Shown here one piece after another: positions 36,672 to 45,277 of a DNA stretch of 53,643 nucleotides. Source of the stretch: an uncultured Alphaproteobacteria bacterium. GTDB taxonomy: Bacteria > Pseudomonadota > Alphaproteobacteria > CAAGCB01 > CAG-977. A model generated the notes under the pieces. It did no database searches, had not been told where the DNA came from, and worked only from the letters and a program-made list of their open reading frames with translations. Made by a program: the position numbers and the translations under genes. The stretch's first letter is position 1, and the number at the start of each line of letters is the position of its first letter. The stretch is from contig CALYBD010000013.1 in assembly GCA_944393745.1 (NCBI GenBank), positions 1 to 53,643 of the forward strand, in the 5' to 3' direction.

Positions 36672-37388
36672 TTATAAAACGGGGGCTTGCGGCTTAATCG
36701 TACGCAGATCAATTTGCAACGTTTCCTGCAAAGCGGAGATGCGTTCGCGAATCACCATCAGCCACGGATCATCGGCCGATAAAATTTGTTCCAGATAACG
36801 CCACAAGGCCAGGGCTTTTTGCGGTTCTTGGTTTTGAACCCTGGCCAATCCCAGAAAATAAACGGCTTTCGGATCATCGGGACGATAGCGCAGAACATTT
36901 TCCAATGCTTTTTGAGCTTCGCCCGTAATGCGGCCGTTATTTGCCTGTATCAACGTTTCCGCCAACGCGTGCCAGTTGGAAATATCCTGCGGAATCCCCC
37001 AGGCAATCGCGTTGCGGTAAGCTGCCGTTGCTTCGTCGTAATAACCGGCCTTTCGATACGTTTGCGCAAGATGTTCCCAAGCAACGCCGTCATCGGGGGC
37101 GGCGTCCAGATAACGTTCCATACGTCTGATCTGAGCCATATAACGCGGCAAAGCTTCGGATTCCAGAATGTCTCTGCGTGCCAGAGGATAATCCGGCATC
37201 AGCATTTTTCCCTGGCGGCCGTATAAAAAAGGAACCAATACGGCAAAAAGAAAAAACACAAAACAGATATAAATCAGTTTTGCGGATCCGGATGATCCGT
37301 GTCCGCGGCTTAAAGGCAGGATCGGAAAGATGAACAGGCTTAGTGCGCCGATAGTCAGTAACAGCAGAGCCGTCAAAAATAAAATCAT
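36672..37388 (-). CDS. ccmI: Cytochrome c maturation protein CcmI (CycH-like)
   Basis: A 238-aa protein with two membrane helices (about 3-22 and 38-58) and a periplasmic TPR domain (VAWEHLAQTYRKAGYYDEATAAYRNAI), the layout of the CcmI/CycH chaperone that brings apocytochrome c to the heme ligation complex. It is shorter than classical CcmI (about 400 aa). It is last in ccmF-G-H-I and follows ccmH by 9 bp. Confidence 0.82.
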   Translation of the reverse strand: MILFLTALLLLTIGALSLFIFPILPLSRGHGSSGSAKLIYICFVFFLFAVLVPFLYGRQGKMLMPDYPLARRDILESEALPRYMAQIRRMERYLDAAPDDGVAWEHLAQTYRKAGYYDEATAAYRNAIAWGIPQDISNWHALAETLIQANNGRITGEAQKALENVLRYRPDDPKAVYFLGLARVQNQEPQKALALWRYLEQILSADDPWLMVIRERISALQETLQIDLRTIKPQAPVL

Positions 37389-37397
37389 ACGATCCCC

Positions 37398-37784
37398 TTA
37401 AACGTTGAAATTTTTTGAACGCCGGAAAATATAAAAAGCCATGGCGGCAAAACAAAGCGCCGAAGAAACCAGAGAAAATGTCTTTTCATTTTCGGCCGTC
37501 GGTGTCGGTGCGTCTTCCAAAGAAATCATATCGCCGTATTGCGCCAGCAGCAAATGAACCACCAGATCCTGCGGTTTGCCGTCCGTTAAGTGTTTGCGAA
37601 TGAAAAAGCGCATGTCTTCGGCCGTTTCGTCTCGGGCCGCTTCAATATTTTCATCGGAACAAACCAGACAACGCAGACGGTCTGCGATTTCCAATGCTTC
37701 CGTTTCGACCGAAGCCGCATCGTTTGCCGCTGCCGGAGTGCCAAGGATCAAAAAAACAACCAGAAAATTAAAGAGGTTTTTCAT
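37398..37784 (-). CDS. ccmH: Cytochrome c maturation protein CcmH
   Basis: A 128-aa protein with a signal segment (1-20), the redox motif DRLRCLVCSDENI (C39, C42) in a three-helix domain, and a C-terminal membrane anchor (about 101-120). CcmH keeps the apocytochrome CxxCH thiols reduced for heme attachment. LRCLVC replaces the common LRCPVCQ. It overlaps ccmG by 17 bp. Confidence 0.9.
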   Translation of the reverse strand: MKNLFNFLVVFLILGTPAAANDAASVETEALEIADRLRCLVCSDENIEAARDETAEDMRFFIRKHLTDGKPQDLVVHLLLAQYGDMISLEDAPTPTAENEKTFSLVSSALCFAAMAFYIFRRSKNFNV

Positions 37785-38313
37785 TTTTCAGCTCCTGTAA
37801 GAAAGGCACAACGGTTTGCAAATAAAACTCTTCGGTCATTAATCCTTTGATTCTGGCGGCGACGGCTCCGTTGGCATCTATAATAAAAGCGGTCGGCAGC
37901 TTTCCGGCATTCATCGGTTTTGCCCATATAATTTCCGGATCCAGCGCAATCATTTGAAACGGATTTCCCGTATTTTTTAACAAAGTACGGATTTCTTCGG
38001 GTTTGTCATGGACGGCAATGCCGATAAAAGGCACATCATGCCGGGCAGACAGTTTGACCAGTGTGGGCAGTTCAATCCTGCAGGGACGACACCACGACGC
38101 AAAGAAGAATAAAATTAAAGGCTGTTTTGGCATGGTCTGAACAGAAAAAACGGATTCGGCAGGACGGTCCAACAACTGCAGTTGTCCTTCGGGCAGCGCA
38201 AAAGAATGTTTGATCAGCATGTTTTCCGTCGTGAAGTCAAGCCGTACCGTATATAAAAAATTGGAAAAAAGCAAAGTTGCCAAAAAAATCAATAAAAACC
38301 CGTACCATTTCAT
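37768..38313 (-). CDS. ccmG: Thiol:disulfide oxidoreductase CcmG/DsbE
   Basis: A 181-aa thioredoxin-fold protein anchored by one N-terminal helix (residues 3-22). The active site is WCRPC (C75, C78) in FFASWCRPCRIELPTL; a cis-Pro region is near LPTAFIIDANG. It reduces CcmH or apocytochrome c in the periplasm. The start at 38313 has AAAGGAAC about 8 nt ahead and overlaps the ccmF stop by 4 bp; a longer frame to 38364 lies inside ccmF. Confidence 0.9.
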   Translation of the reverse strand: MKWYGFLLIFLATLLFSNFLYTVRLDFTTENMLIKHSFALPEGQLQLLDRPAESVFSVQTMPKQPLILFFFASWCRPCRIELPTLVKLSARHDVPFIGIAVHDKPEEIRTLLKNTGNPFQMIALDPEIIWAKPMNAGKLPTAFIIDANGAVAARIKGLMTEEFYLQTVVPFLQELKNEKPL

Positions 38314-40226
38314 GATGTCTGTTCCTTTTTGGTTGAAAAGATCAAAAACAGCAATCCCAGGCACATCAGGGACAATCCCGTCGCCGCCGATGTCAGCAGC
38401 GGATAATGCTTTGTACGGATATCCAGACGGTTTTCTTGTGTTTGTTCCGCTTTGATCAGGCGCGGCGTAAATTTGTCCGTTTGCAGTAAAGTGACGTTTA
38501 GTTTTTTATCCTGCCAGCGGAATACGGAATTGCCGTCCAGCAAAGCGGCGCCGGGGGCATCGGCGGTTCGGGTGCAGATCAGGCGGTACTGCGCTGCCGC
38601 CGCATCGTTTTTTTTCGCCAAAGATTCAATTCGGCAGGGCAAAGATCCGGCGCTGTTTGATTCTTGTATGTTTAAAGTCAAAGACGTTTCTTCGCCGTTA
38701 AAAAGGCAATACGCCAAAGAAAAAGAAAAAATCAGGAAGCCCGCCGCGCTGAAGAATGATCCGTAAGCAAGGGCGCTTGTTGTCTTGATCTTTTTGAACG
38801 CTGCCGAAAACGATGTCGGAAGTCTGACGGGTTTTGCCGTAAAGACGGTATTTAAAATAAGGACGGCCGGCAAAAACGATAAAACAATTTTCAAGCCGTT
38901 ATTTACTTCCAACAGGCAAAAACAAATCAGTGTTAAAGCAATTCCCCAAAAACACAGGTCCGTTTTCCAATCGGTTTTTATCCACCCTTTGCCCAGCGAA
39001 CGTCTTTTAAAGGCCAGAAAGAAAAAGAAAGTAAAAACAATGCCGGCAATGGCGGAAATTTCTTTAAACAAAGCCGGCAACAGTCGCAACGGCAAATCAG
39101 GCAGGAACATGAACAGCATCGGCAGCAAAGATAACGCGCCGATGTTTAATCCGGCCGCCAACAAAGCAGCCGCAGCCAAACCGATAAAGCTTTCCCGCGA
39201 AAGGATAAAAAAGTTGTTTTCCGGCAGCGACTTTTTAATCATGGCCGAGCTCAGAAACAATAAAAAACAGCTTGTTGCGGCAAAAGCGCTCAGCGCCGTA
39301 ACGGGATTGGGGAAATAAACTTCATCGGCGGACAAAGAAAACAGCCTGTATTCCGCGGCAAAAAAATCGGCGCTGAAAAAAGCCAGGCCGATTACGGCGA
39401 ACACAATGATCCAATTTGTAAAAACGCGGGAATAACGGCAAAAGAACAACAATAAAGTCTGTCCGGCCGTTAATATCAAAACCGATATCAGCAAAGCATT
39501 GTTCGGCGTCCATTGCCACAAAACGCCCTTTTCCGCCGTTGTAAATCCCGTCATCAGCTTTGACCCCAGCGCACAGATCAAACAGATCAAAGCAATCAGA
39601 CAGCCGCGCAGCGCCGGTTCGACGAATTGGCGGCCTTTGGAATACATACTGACCGTTTTTATAAAAGAAACGGTTAAAGCCGCATACGCTAAAAACAAAA
39701 ATAATATTTCCAACGTTTTGTGCGGCGGGCGCCATTCCGGATTGAAACCGACGCCTTCAAACGGCGGATTTTCAATTCTGATAAACGGATCCGCCGTCGT
39801 CAGCATCAGTCCCAGCAGACAAAAAATCAAAAATCCGCCGGCAAACAAATAGCGTCCCCGTTCCTGATAAGTCGGCAGATCTTTTTTGGAAAAACAAAAC
39901 AGAATACAGGCCGTCAAAATAACAATAAAAGTAAAAAAGAATCCTTCGCGCGATGAACAAAAAGCCTGCAGAGCGTAAAACAAACTGCTTTGGGAATCAA
40001 AAGTTTCAAAGACAACGGCCAAAGAAAAATCATGCGTGGCGTAACCGTACAGCAAAACGCAAAAAGAAAACAACAACAGCGCCGATGTAAAACAAGCCCC
40101 TCTGAACCCCAGTTTGATCGCAACGGCGGATCCGCCGGACCACAAGGTGGGCGCCAGCAGAAAAGTCTGCAATCCGACAGCCGTCAGAGCAAATATGACG
40201 GTATAATGAGCCAGTTCAATCAGCAT
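38310..40226 (-). CDS. ccmF: CcmF-like heme lyase subunit lacking the WWD motif
   Basis: A 638-aa polytopic protein that aligns with CcmF by eye over its N-terminal 250 residues (HDFSLAVVFETFDSQS; SSREGFFFT; TADPFIRIENPPFEGVGFNP) and again at LSRESFIGLAAAALLAAG. In the WWD region it reads VLWQWTPNNALL (236-247) instead of WWxWDPVENxS. The HPP heme-ligand His is gone (PPHKTLEIL), the SVHxF segment is lost, and LAH near the C-terminus is LAY. The operon is intact, so the gene is probably functional in an altered way. Confidence 0.8.
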   Translation of the reverse strand: MLIELAHYTVIFALTAVGLQTFLLAPTLWSGGSAVAIKLGFRGACFTSALLLFSFCVLLYGYATHDFSLAVVFETFDSQSSLFYALQAFCSSREGFFFTFIVILTACILFCFSKKDLPTYQERGRYLFAGGFLIFCLLGLMLTTADPFIRIENPPFEGVGFNPEWRPPHKTLEILFLFLAYAALTVSFIKTVSMYSKGRQFVEPALRGCLIALICLICALGSKLMTGFTTAEKGVLWQWTPNNALLISVLILTAGQTLLLFFCRYSRVFTNWIIVFAVIGLAFFSADFFAAEYRLFSLSADEVYFPNPVTALSAFAATSCFLLFLSSAMIKKSLPENNFFILSRESFIGLAAAALLAAGLNIGALSLLPMLFMFLPDLPLRLLPALFKEISAIAGIVFTFFFFLAFKRRSLGKGWIKTDWKTDLCFWGIALTLICFCLLEVNNGLKIVLSFLPAVLILNTVFTAKPVRLPTSFSAAFKKIKTTSALAYGSFFSAAGFLIFSFSLAYCLFNGEETSLTLNIQESNSAGSLPCRIESLAKKNDAAAAQYRLICTRTADAPGAALLDGNSVFRWQDKKLNVTLLQTDKFTPRLIKAEQTQENRLDIRTKHYPLLTSAATGLSLMCLGLLFLIFSTKKEQTS

Positions 40227-40366
40227 TTCGGTCCTTTGTTTGAAACAATTCTTCAGTCAGGTTAGAAAACTCTGTCTCTTTTTGCAAGAATCAAAAGACG
40301 GCTTTTCTTTTTTTTCAGACTGTGATAGCATAATTAAAATTAAAAAGTTTGATAAGGAAAACTTTT

Positions 40367-40615
40367 ATGAATAAAGAAGCAACGCCTGTACGCAGTTTTA
40401 CGGGATTAAAGGCCGGGGATAAGGCGGTTATCGCCGGATTTTTAAAGGGAAATGCGGCTTATCGCAAAAAGCTGCTGGCCATGGGGGTTACACCCGGTAC
40501 GCCGTTTGAAGTTGTTCGCATTGCTCCGTTCGGCGACCCGGTCGAAATTATGATACGCGGCTATTTGGTTTCTCTGCGCCGCGAAGAAGCTTCTTTGATT
40601 TCTGTATCCGACTGA
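40367..40615 (+). CDS. feoA: Ferrous iron transport protein FeoA
   Basis: An 82-aa SH3-like protein, the small cytoplasmic partner of FeoB: LKAGDKAVIAGFLKG, LLAMGVTPGTPFEVV and DPVEIMIRGYLVSLRREEA are the family core. AAGGAAAA 7 nt before the ATG at 40367 fixes the start; the frame is open further up without a site. It is first in feoABC. The AT-rich leader (40300-40360) may hold a Fur or Fnr site, but I cannot name one. Confidence 0.92.
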   Translation: MNKEATPVRSFTGLKAGDKAVIAGFLKGNAAYRKKLLAMGVTPGTPFEVVRIAPFGDPVEIMIRGYLVSLRREEASLISVSD

Positions 40616-40637
40616 CAACAAGGATAAGTAACGTCAG

Positions 40638-42773
40638 ATGCCATCTTATAAAACAGCAGCTTTAATCGGCAATCCGAATTGCGGCAAAACGACGCTTTTT
40701 AATGCGTTGACGGGGGCGCATCAATATGTGGGTAACTGGCCGGGGGTGACGGTTGAAAAAAAATCGGGTTTTTTTGAATATGACGGCGTGAAAGTCGAAG
40801 TCGTCGATCTGCCGGGCGTGTATTCTCTAAGCGTTGTTTCCAGCGCGTCCGAAGACGAAAAGATCACACGGGATTATCTGCTGTTTAACAAACCGGACTG
40901 CGTTGTCAATATTCTGGACGCGTCCAATCTGGAACGCAATCTGTATATGACGGTGCAGCTGTTTGAAATGCATCTGCCCGTTATTTTGGTCTTAAACATG
41001 ATGGATACGGCCGCGGCGGCAAAAATAAAAATTGATGTTTTGGCCTTAGCGCAGATTTTTAACGTCCCCGTTATTCCGATGGTGGCTTCCAGGGTCAAAG
41101 GCGTTGAAGAATTAAAAAGGCAGATTGTTCAGTCTGATCTGCGGATTAATGAAAATTTTGTTATTCCGTATTCGCCGCATATCGAAAGCGCTGTCGGCGA
41201 ATTGCTGCCGTATATTTCCCGGACGGCGGAATCAAATGACTGGCCTGTTCGTTGGCTGGCCGTTCATCTGTTGGACGGGGATATTGATCCGCGGTTGTTC
41301 GGTTCGCCCGAAAATAAAAAACGAATAGAAAAAATCACGGCAACTTTTCCCGATAAGTATCATGAAGATGCCGATACGATGATTGCCGACGGCCGTTACG
41401 GCTTTATTACGCAAATCAGTCGCCGCCTGATTACGCGTTCCGACCGGTTGTCAAAAACGGTAACGGAAATGATTGATCGGGTCGCTTTGGGAAAATATAC
41501 GGGTATGCCGTTGTTTTTTCTGGTGATGTATTTGATGTTTTTATGGACGATTTCACTGGGAAATCTGCTGATTGATCCGATTGCAGAATTTGGCGACGAA
41601 TATCTGGTGGCCGGCTTTTCGTCCCTGCTGGCTTCTTTGAACGTGCCGCATTGGCTGAATGTTTTTTTGTCCGAAGGGGTCGGGCGCGGTGTCAGTACGG
41701 TAGCGACTTTTGTGCCGCCGATCGGGTTTTTGTTTTTATTTCTTTCGGCATTGGAAGATTCGGGATACATGGCACGCGGTGCTTTTGTTATGGATAAACT
41801 GATGCGCGGGTTTAATCTGCCGGGGACGGCTTTTGTGCCGATGATTGTTGCTTTCGGCTGTACGGTTCCGGCCGTGATGGGGACGCGGATTTTATCGTCC
41901 CGGCGTGATCGGTTGATTACGCTGATGATGACGCCGTTTATGTCCTGCGGCGCCAGACTGCCGGTTTATGCGTTGTTTGCAACGGCATTCTTTGACGAAT
42001 GGGGGGCGGATATTGTTTTTGCGCTGTATCTGTGCGGGATTTGTATTGCCGTCGTAACGGGCATTTTATTTAAAAAGACACTGTTTAAAGGAAAGCCCGT
42101 TCCGTTGATTTTGGAAATGCCGCCGTATCATTTGCCGACAATTAAAAACATGGCCGTCAGGACATGGGACAGACTGCGCGGGTTTATTATTCGTGCCGGT
42201 GCCTTGATCGTGCCGTTGGTTATTGTGTTGAATTTGCTGAACGCCGTTGATTTTAAGGGAAACTTTATTCCGCAATCGCCGGAAAAATCGATTTTGTCTT
42301 CTATCGGCAAGGCTGTTACTCCGGCGTTTGAACCGATGGGAATTACGGAACAAAACTGGCCGGCGACCGTCGGGTTGTTTACAGGCGTAATGGCCAAAGA
42401 AGCCATTATCGGCACGTTGGACGCGTTATATGCCGGTTTATCCGAAGGCGCAACGTCAACGGATCGTTTGGTTGTTTTGTTTGACGGAAAAACGGGCGCT
42501 TTTGCATATTTGCTGTTTGTTTTGCTTTATATGCCCTGTTTGTCGGCAATGGGTGCGATTGCCAAGGAATTCGGTCTGCGTTGGGCCGGTTTTGTGATGG
42601 TCTGGACAACGGGGCAGGCGTATCTGCTCTCGACACTGTTTTATCAATCTGCTATCATTCAACGTGGTATGTCGTATTCCGCCGGCTGGATTATCGGAAT
42701 AATTCTGGCCGAGCTGATTATCTTTACGGCTTTGTATTTGATCGGGAAAAGGAGGCCGTATGATTCTTTCTGA
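40638..42773 (+). CDS. feoB: Ferrous iron transporter FeoB
   Basis: A 711-aa GTP-dependent Fe2+ permease. The N-terminal G domain has GNPNCGKTTLFNALTG (11-26), VDLPGVYSL and LNMMD; two Gate-type transmembrane blocks follow, with CTVPAVMGTR and MSCGARLPVY carrying Cys of the putative metal path. Its end overlaps feoC by 14 bp. Fe2+ is the form available in anoxic habitats. Confidence 0.95.
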   Translation: MPSYKTAALIGNPNCGKTTLFNALTGAHQYVGNWPGVTVEKKSGFFEYDGVKVEVVDLPGVYSLSVVSSASEDEKITRDYLLFNKPDCVVNILDASNLERNLYMTVQLFEMHLPVILVLNMMDTAAAAKIKIDVLALAQIFNVPVIPMVASRVKGVEELKRQIVQSDLRINENFVIPYSPHIESAVGELLPYISRTAESNDWPVRWLAVHLLDGDIDPRLFGSPENKKRIEKITATFPDKYHEDADTMIADGRYGFITQISRRLITRSDRLSKTVTEMIDRVALGKYTGMPLFFLVMYLMFLWTISLGNLLIDPIAEFGDEYLVAGFSSLLASLNVPHWLNVFLSEGVGRGVSTVATFVPPIGFLFLFLSALEDSGYMARGAFVMDKLMRGFNLPGTAFVPMIVAFGCTVPAVMGTRILSSRRDRLITLMMTPFMSCGARLPVYALFATAFFDEWGADIVFALYLCGICIAVVTGILFKKTLFKGKPVPLILEMPPYHLPTIKNMAVRTWDRLRGFIIRAGALIVPLVIVLNLLNAVDFKGNFIPQSPEKSILSSIGKAVTPAFEPMGITEQNWPATVGLFTGVMAKEAIIGTLDALYAGLSEGATSTDRLVVLFDGKTGAFAYLLFVLLYMPCLSAMGAIAKEFGLRWAGFVMVWTTGQAYLLSTLFYQSAIIQRGMSYSAGWIIGIILAELIIFTALYLIGKRRPYDSF

Positions 42774-43005
42774 TATTAAAGATTATATTCAGGCCCAGGG
42801 TCAGGCTTCATTAAAGGATATTGCCGCAAAGTTTGATTTGCCGGAATCGGCCTTGCAGGAAATGCTGGCCCATTGGGAACGCAAAGGAAAGATTAAACGT
42901 TTGGATCAATCGCGCTGCGTTAATCCCTGCGGGCAGAAATGTACGTCCTGTCCGCTGCAGTGTCTGATGATTTATCAGTGGCGTTGGCCGGATCAAGATT
43001 CTTAG
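42760..43005 (+). CDS. feoC: FeoC-like [Fe-S] winged-helix protein
   Basis: An 81-aa protein with an N-terminal winged helix (ILSDIKDYIQAQGQASLKDI) and a Cys-rich tail with C53, C57, C61, C64 and C68, the cluster-binding type of FeoC. FeoC is thought to adjust FeoB stability or feo transcription to iron and oxygen. It overlaps feoB by 14 bp and shares its ribosome site AGGAGG. Confidence 0.85.
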   Translation: MILSDIKDYIQAQGQASLKDIAAKFDLPESALQEMLAHWERKGKIKRLDQSRCVNPCGQKCTSCPLQCLMIYQWRWPDQDS

Positions 43006-43010
43006 AGTTT

Positions 43011-44516
43011 CTAATACGTTACGCCGGACGACATGATTTTGTAACCGCAGTCTCCTTCGGCCAGACCGTTGGCAAAGGCGAATGATGTCGGTTTGCAGGC
43101 ATAAATGCGGTAAAGGACTTCGCCTTGTTCGACCTCGTCCCCGACTTTTTTCAGCAAGTCTATGCCGGCGCCTTTATCGGCAGGTGCTCCGGCAGTCATG
43201 GCAATCCGGTTTAAAATCTGCCCGTCGATTTCCGAAATAATGCCGGACGTTTCGGCGGTGATATCACGCGTCAGCTGTCCCAACGGCGGCGGAGTCTGTT
43301 TACCCTGTGCGTGGACGATTTGGCTCATGACTTCCAGCGCGCGCCCGGAATCCAAAATGTCCCGAGCCTGATAGTATCCTTGTCCGCCGCGCAACTGCGG
43401 ATCGAATTCCAGAACTTTTCCCGCCATAAACAGAGCCTTTTCGCGCAGATCCTGCGGCGCATCTTCACGACAGCGCAAAACTTTCATGACATCGCGCGCT
43501 TCCAATACGGGACCGATGCCGTTACCGACCGGTTCGGATCCGTCCGTCACAATGACATCAATTTTGATCGACAGCATATCTCCGACATATTCAAAAAGTT
43601 TACGCAGACTCATTGCTTCGCTCATATTGCGGATTTTTGCCGTTTTGCCGACGGGTATATCTACCAGTAAGTGCGTAATACCCATGGCGATTTTGCTTGA
43701 TAAAATCGATGCGACGATCTGCTGGGGCGTGCTGATACCCAAAGCGCGTTCCAAGCTCATCAGCAGGTCTTCTGTCGCCGACATGGCCAGACGCTGTCCG
43801 TCCAAAACCATGCAGCCGCCGATTTCATTGACGGTTGCCGCGGTTTCTTCTTCGGATAATTCAACGTTGGCCAGGACTTCCATGGCATCGGCCGCGCCGG
43901 AACAAGACGTCACGCTGCGCGTCATGGTACTGGGCATACATAATCCGTATGCGATTGCAATCGGTACAACAATCATTGTCGTTCGGTTCGCGGGAATACC
44001 GCCGATGCAGTGTTCGTCAACGACCAGATCAATGCCCCAGTCGGCCGGTCTGCGGTATTCGATTAAGGCTTCGGTCATGGACAGAACTTCCTGCGGGGAC
44101 ATAAAACTGGCGTTGGATACCAAAAAGGCCGCCAGTTCAATCGGGGTATAACGGTATGCGGCCAAATCGGCAATAATGCTGCGGTATTCTTTGGCGCTGA
44201 GGATCCCGCCGTTGATTTTTCGCCGCACGGAATCAATGCTGGCCGGCGGCGGTGCCGGAGAAATAGCCACTTCGGATCCTTCGGGCATGCTGATTAAGTG
44301 GAACGCCTGATCTGTCAAAGCGATTTCATCGGGTTTGACCAGTGTTTCGTCTTCGCATATATAGACGCTGGCAAACAGCGGCTGCAATCCGCCGTGAATT
44401 TCGACGCGGTTTGCGGTCATGTTGGAATCTTCTGTCTGGAATTCCGGACACCGTTTATGAATAAAGACGATGTTTTCTTTGCCCGTATCAATCGGCAGAT
44501 GTTTTAAACGCAACAT
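43011..44516 (-). CDS. AMP/thymidine phosphorylase-like enzyme (archaeal-type DeoA)
   Basis: A 501-aa pyrimidine-phosphorylase-fold protein with the extra N-terminal domain of about 85 residues (LPIDTGKENIVFIHKRC) seen in archaeal AMP phosphorylases and the bacterial 'putative thymidine phosphorylase' group. Core motifs are DEHCIGGIPANRTTMIVVPI, TSCSGAADAMEVLA and DGSEPVGNGIGPVLEA. It should split a nucleoside or nucleoside monophosphate with phosphate; which one cannot be read. It is convergent with feoC at 6 bp. Confidence 0.82.
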   Translation of the reverse strand: MLRLKHLPIDTGKENIVFIHKRCPEFQTEDSNMTANRVEIHGGLQPLFASVYICEDETLVKPDEIALTDQAFHLISMPEGSEVAISPAPPPASIDSVRRKINGGILSAKEYRSIIADLAAYRYTPIELAAFLVSNASFMSPQEVLSMTEALIEYRRPADWGIDLVVDEHCIGGIPANRTTMIVVPIAIAYGLCMPSTMTRSVTSCSGAADAMEVLANVELSEEETAATVNEIGGCMVLDGQRLAMSATEDLLMSLERALGISTPQQIVASILSSKIAMGITHLLVDIPVGKTAKIRNMSEAMSLRKLFEYVGDMLSIKIDVIVTDGSEPVGNGIGPVLEARDVMKVLRCREDAPQDLREKALFMAGKVLEFDPQLRGGQGYYQARDILDSGRALEVMSQIVHAQGKQTPPPLGQLTRDITAETSGIISEIDGQILNRIAMTAGAPADKGAGIDLLKKVGDEVEQGEVLYRIYACKPTSFAFANGLAEGDCGYKIMSSGVTY

Positions 44517-44678
44517 AAGACAAACAAATTCCCTGATGGTGATTTTTTTTCAATTTAACAGGAGGGCTGCCGGATTTCTACTGTTTTTTCCGAATAAAAT
44601 GAGGAGTGCAGATGTCTTGAAAAGTAATAACGTTTGTTTTATTCTGAATGAAATTTATTTCAATATGGGTGATGAAAA

Positions 44679-45272
44679 ATGAAAAAAGCGTTTCGTATTT
44701 TTTATGTTTTTGCCGCGGCGGCTGCTTTGTCTGCCTGCGCTTCGACTTTAAAGGACACGGTTTTGGCGCGTTCCGATGATTTGTCGTCGCGTCCCGAATG
44801 GGCAACCGAAGAGGAAACCTTTAAAATTGAAAAAGGGACGGTGTATATGCTGGGGACGCATGAAATGCCTGTTGCCGGCAAACGGATTTCGACGGGATAC
44901 AGAATTGCGGAAAACAATGCCAAGGCGGGATTGTCCGGTGCCATTGAACAGCGTTTGAACTTTATTTTCCAAAATGCCGAAGAAGGGGATGCCATGGGGG
45001 CCGATCAGACGCGTTTTATCGGCGGAGAAACCAGCAAGCTGGTCGCGTCGTCAATTCGTCCGGCCAATCGTTACTGGGAAAAAGTCGCGATTGTTGTTGA
45101 TGCCGAAGGAACACGTGACGTAATTTATCGTATTTTTGTTCGTGTCTCGATGCCCGAAGCCGACTTTAAAAAAGCGATTCAGGAAGCGATTAAACGCAAT
45201 TCCGGCAAAAAAGGAATTTCCGCGGATTTCGCGAAGAAAGTCGATGAACACTGGGATCAGATGAGCGAGTAA
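44679..45272 (+). CDS. Lipoprotein, LPP20-like character
   Basis: A 197-aa lipoprotein: signal peptide with lipobox LSAC (C20). The mature part (GTVYMLGTHEMPVAGKRIS; ENNAKAGLSGAIEQRL) recalls small outer-membrane proteins with LPP20/FlgT-like domains that assist surface assembly. No enzymatic motif. It is 5 bp ahead of a PEGA-domain gene, whose N-terminal domain has a similar 'A..DQA..DAY' character, so they probably act together at the envelope. Confidence 0.65.
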   Translation: MKKAFRIFYVFAAAAALSACASTLKDTVLARSDDLSSRPEWATEEETFKIEKGTVYMLGTHEMPVAGKRISTGYRIAENNAKAGLSGAIEQRLNFIFQNAEEGDAMGADQTRFIGGETSKLVASSIRPANRYWEKVAIVVDAEGTRDVIYRIFVRVSMPEADFKKAIQEAIKRNSGKKGISADFAKKVDEHWDQMSE

Positions 45273-45277
45273 TCTCC

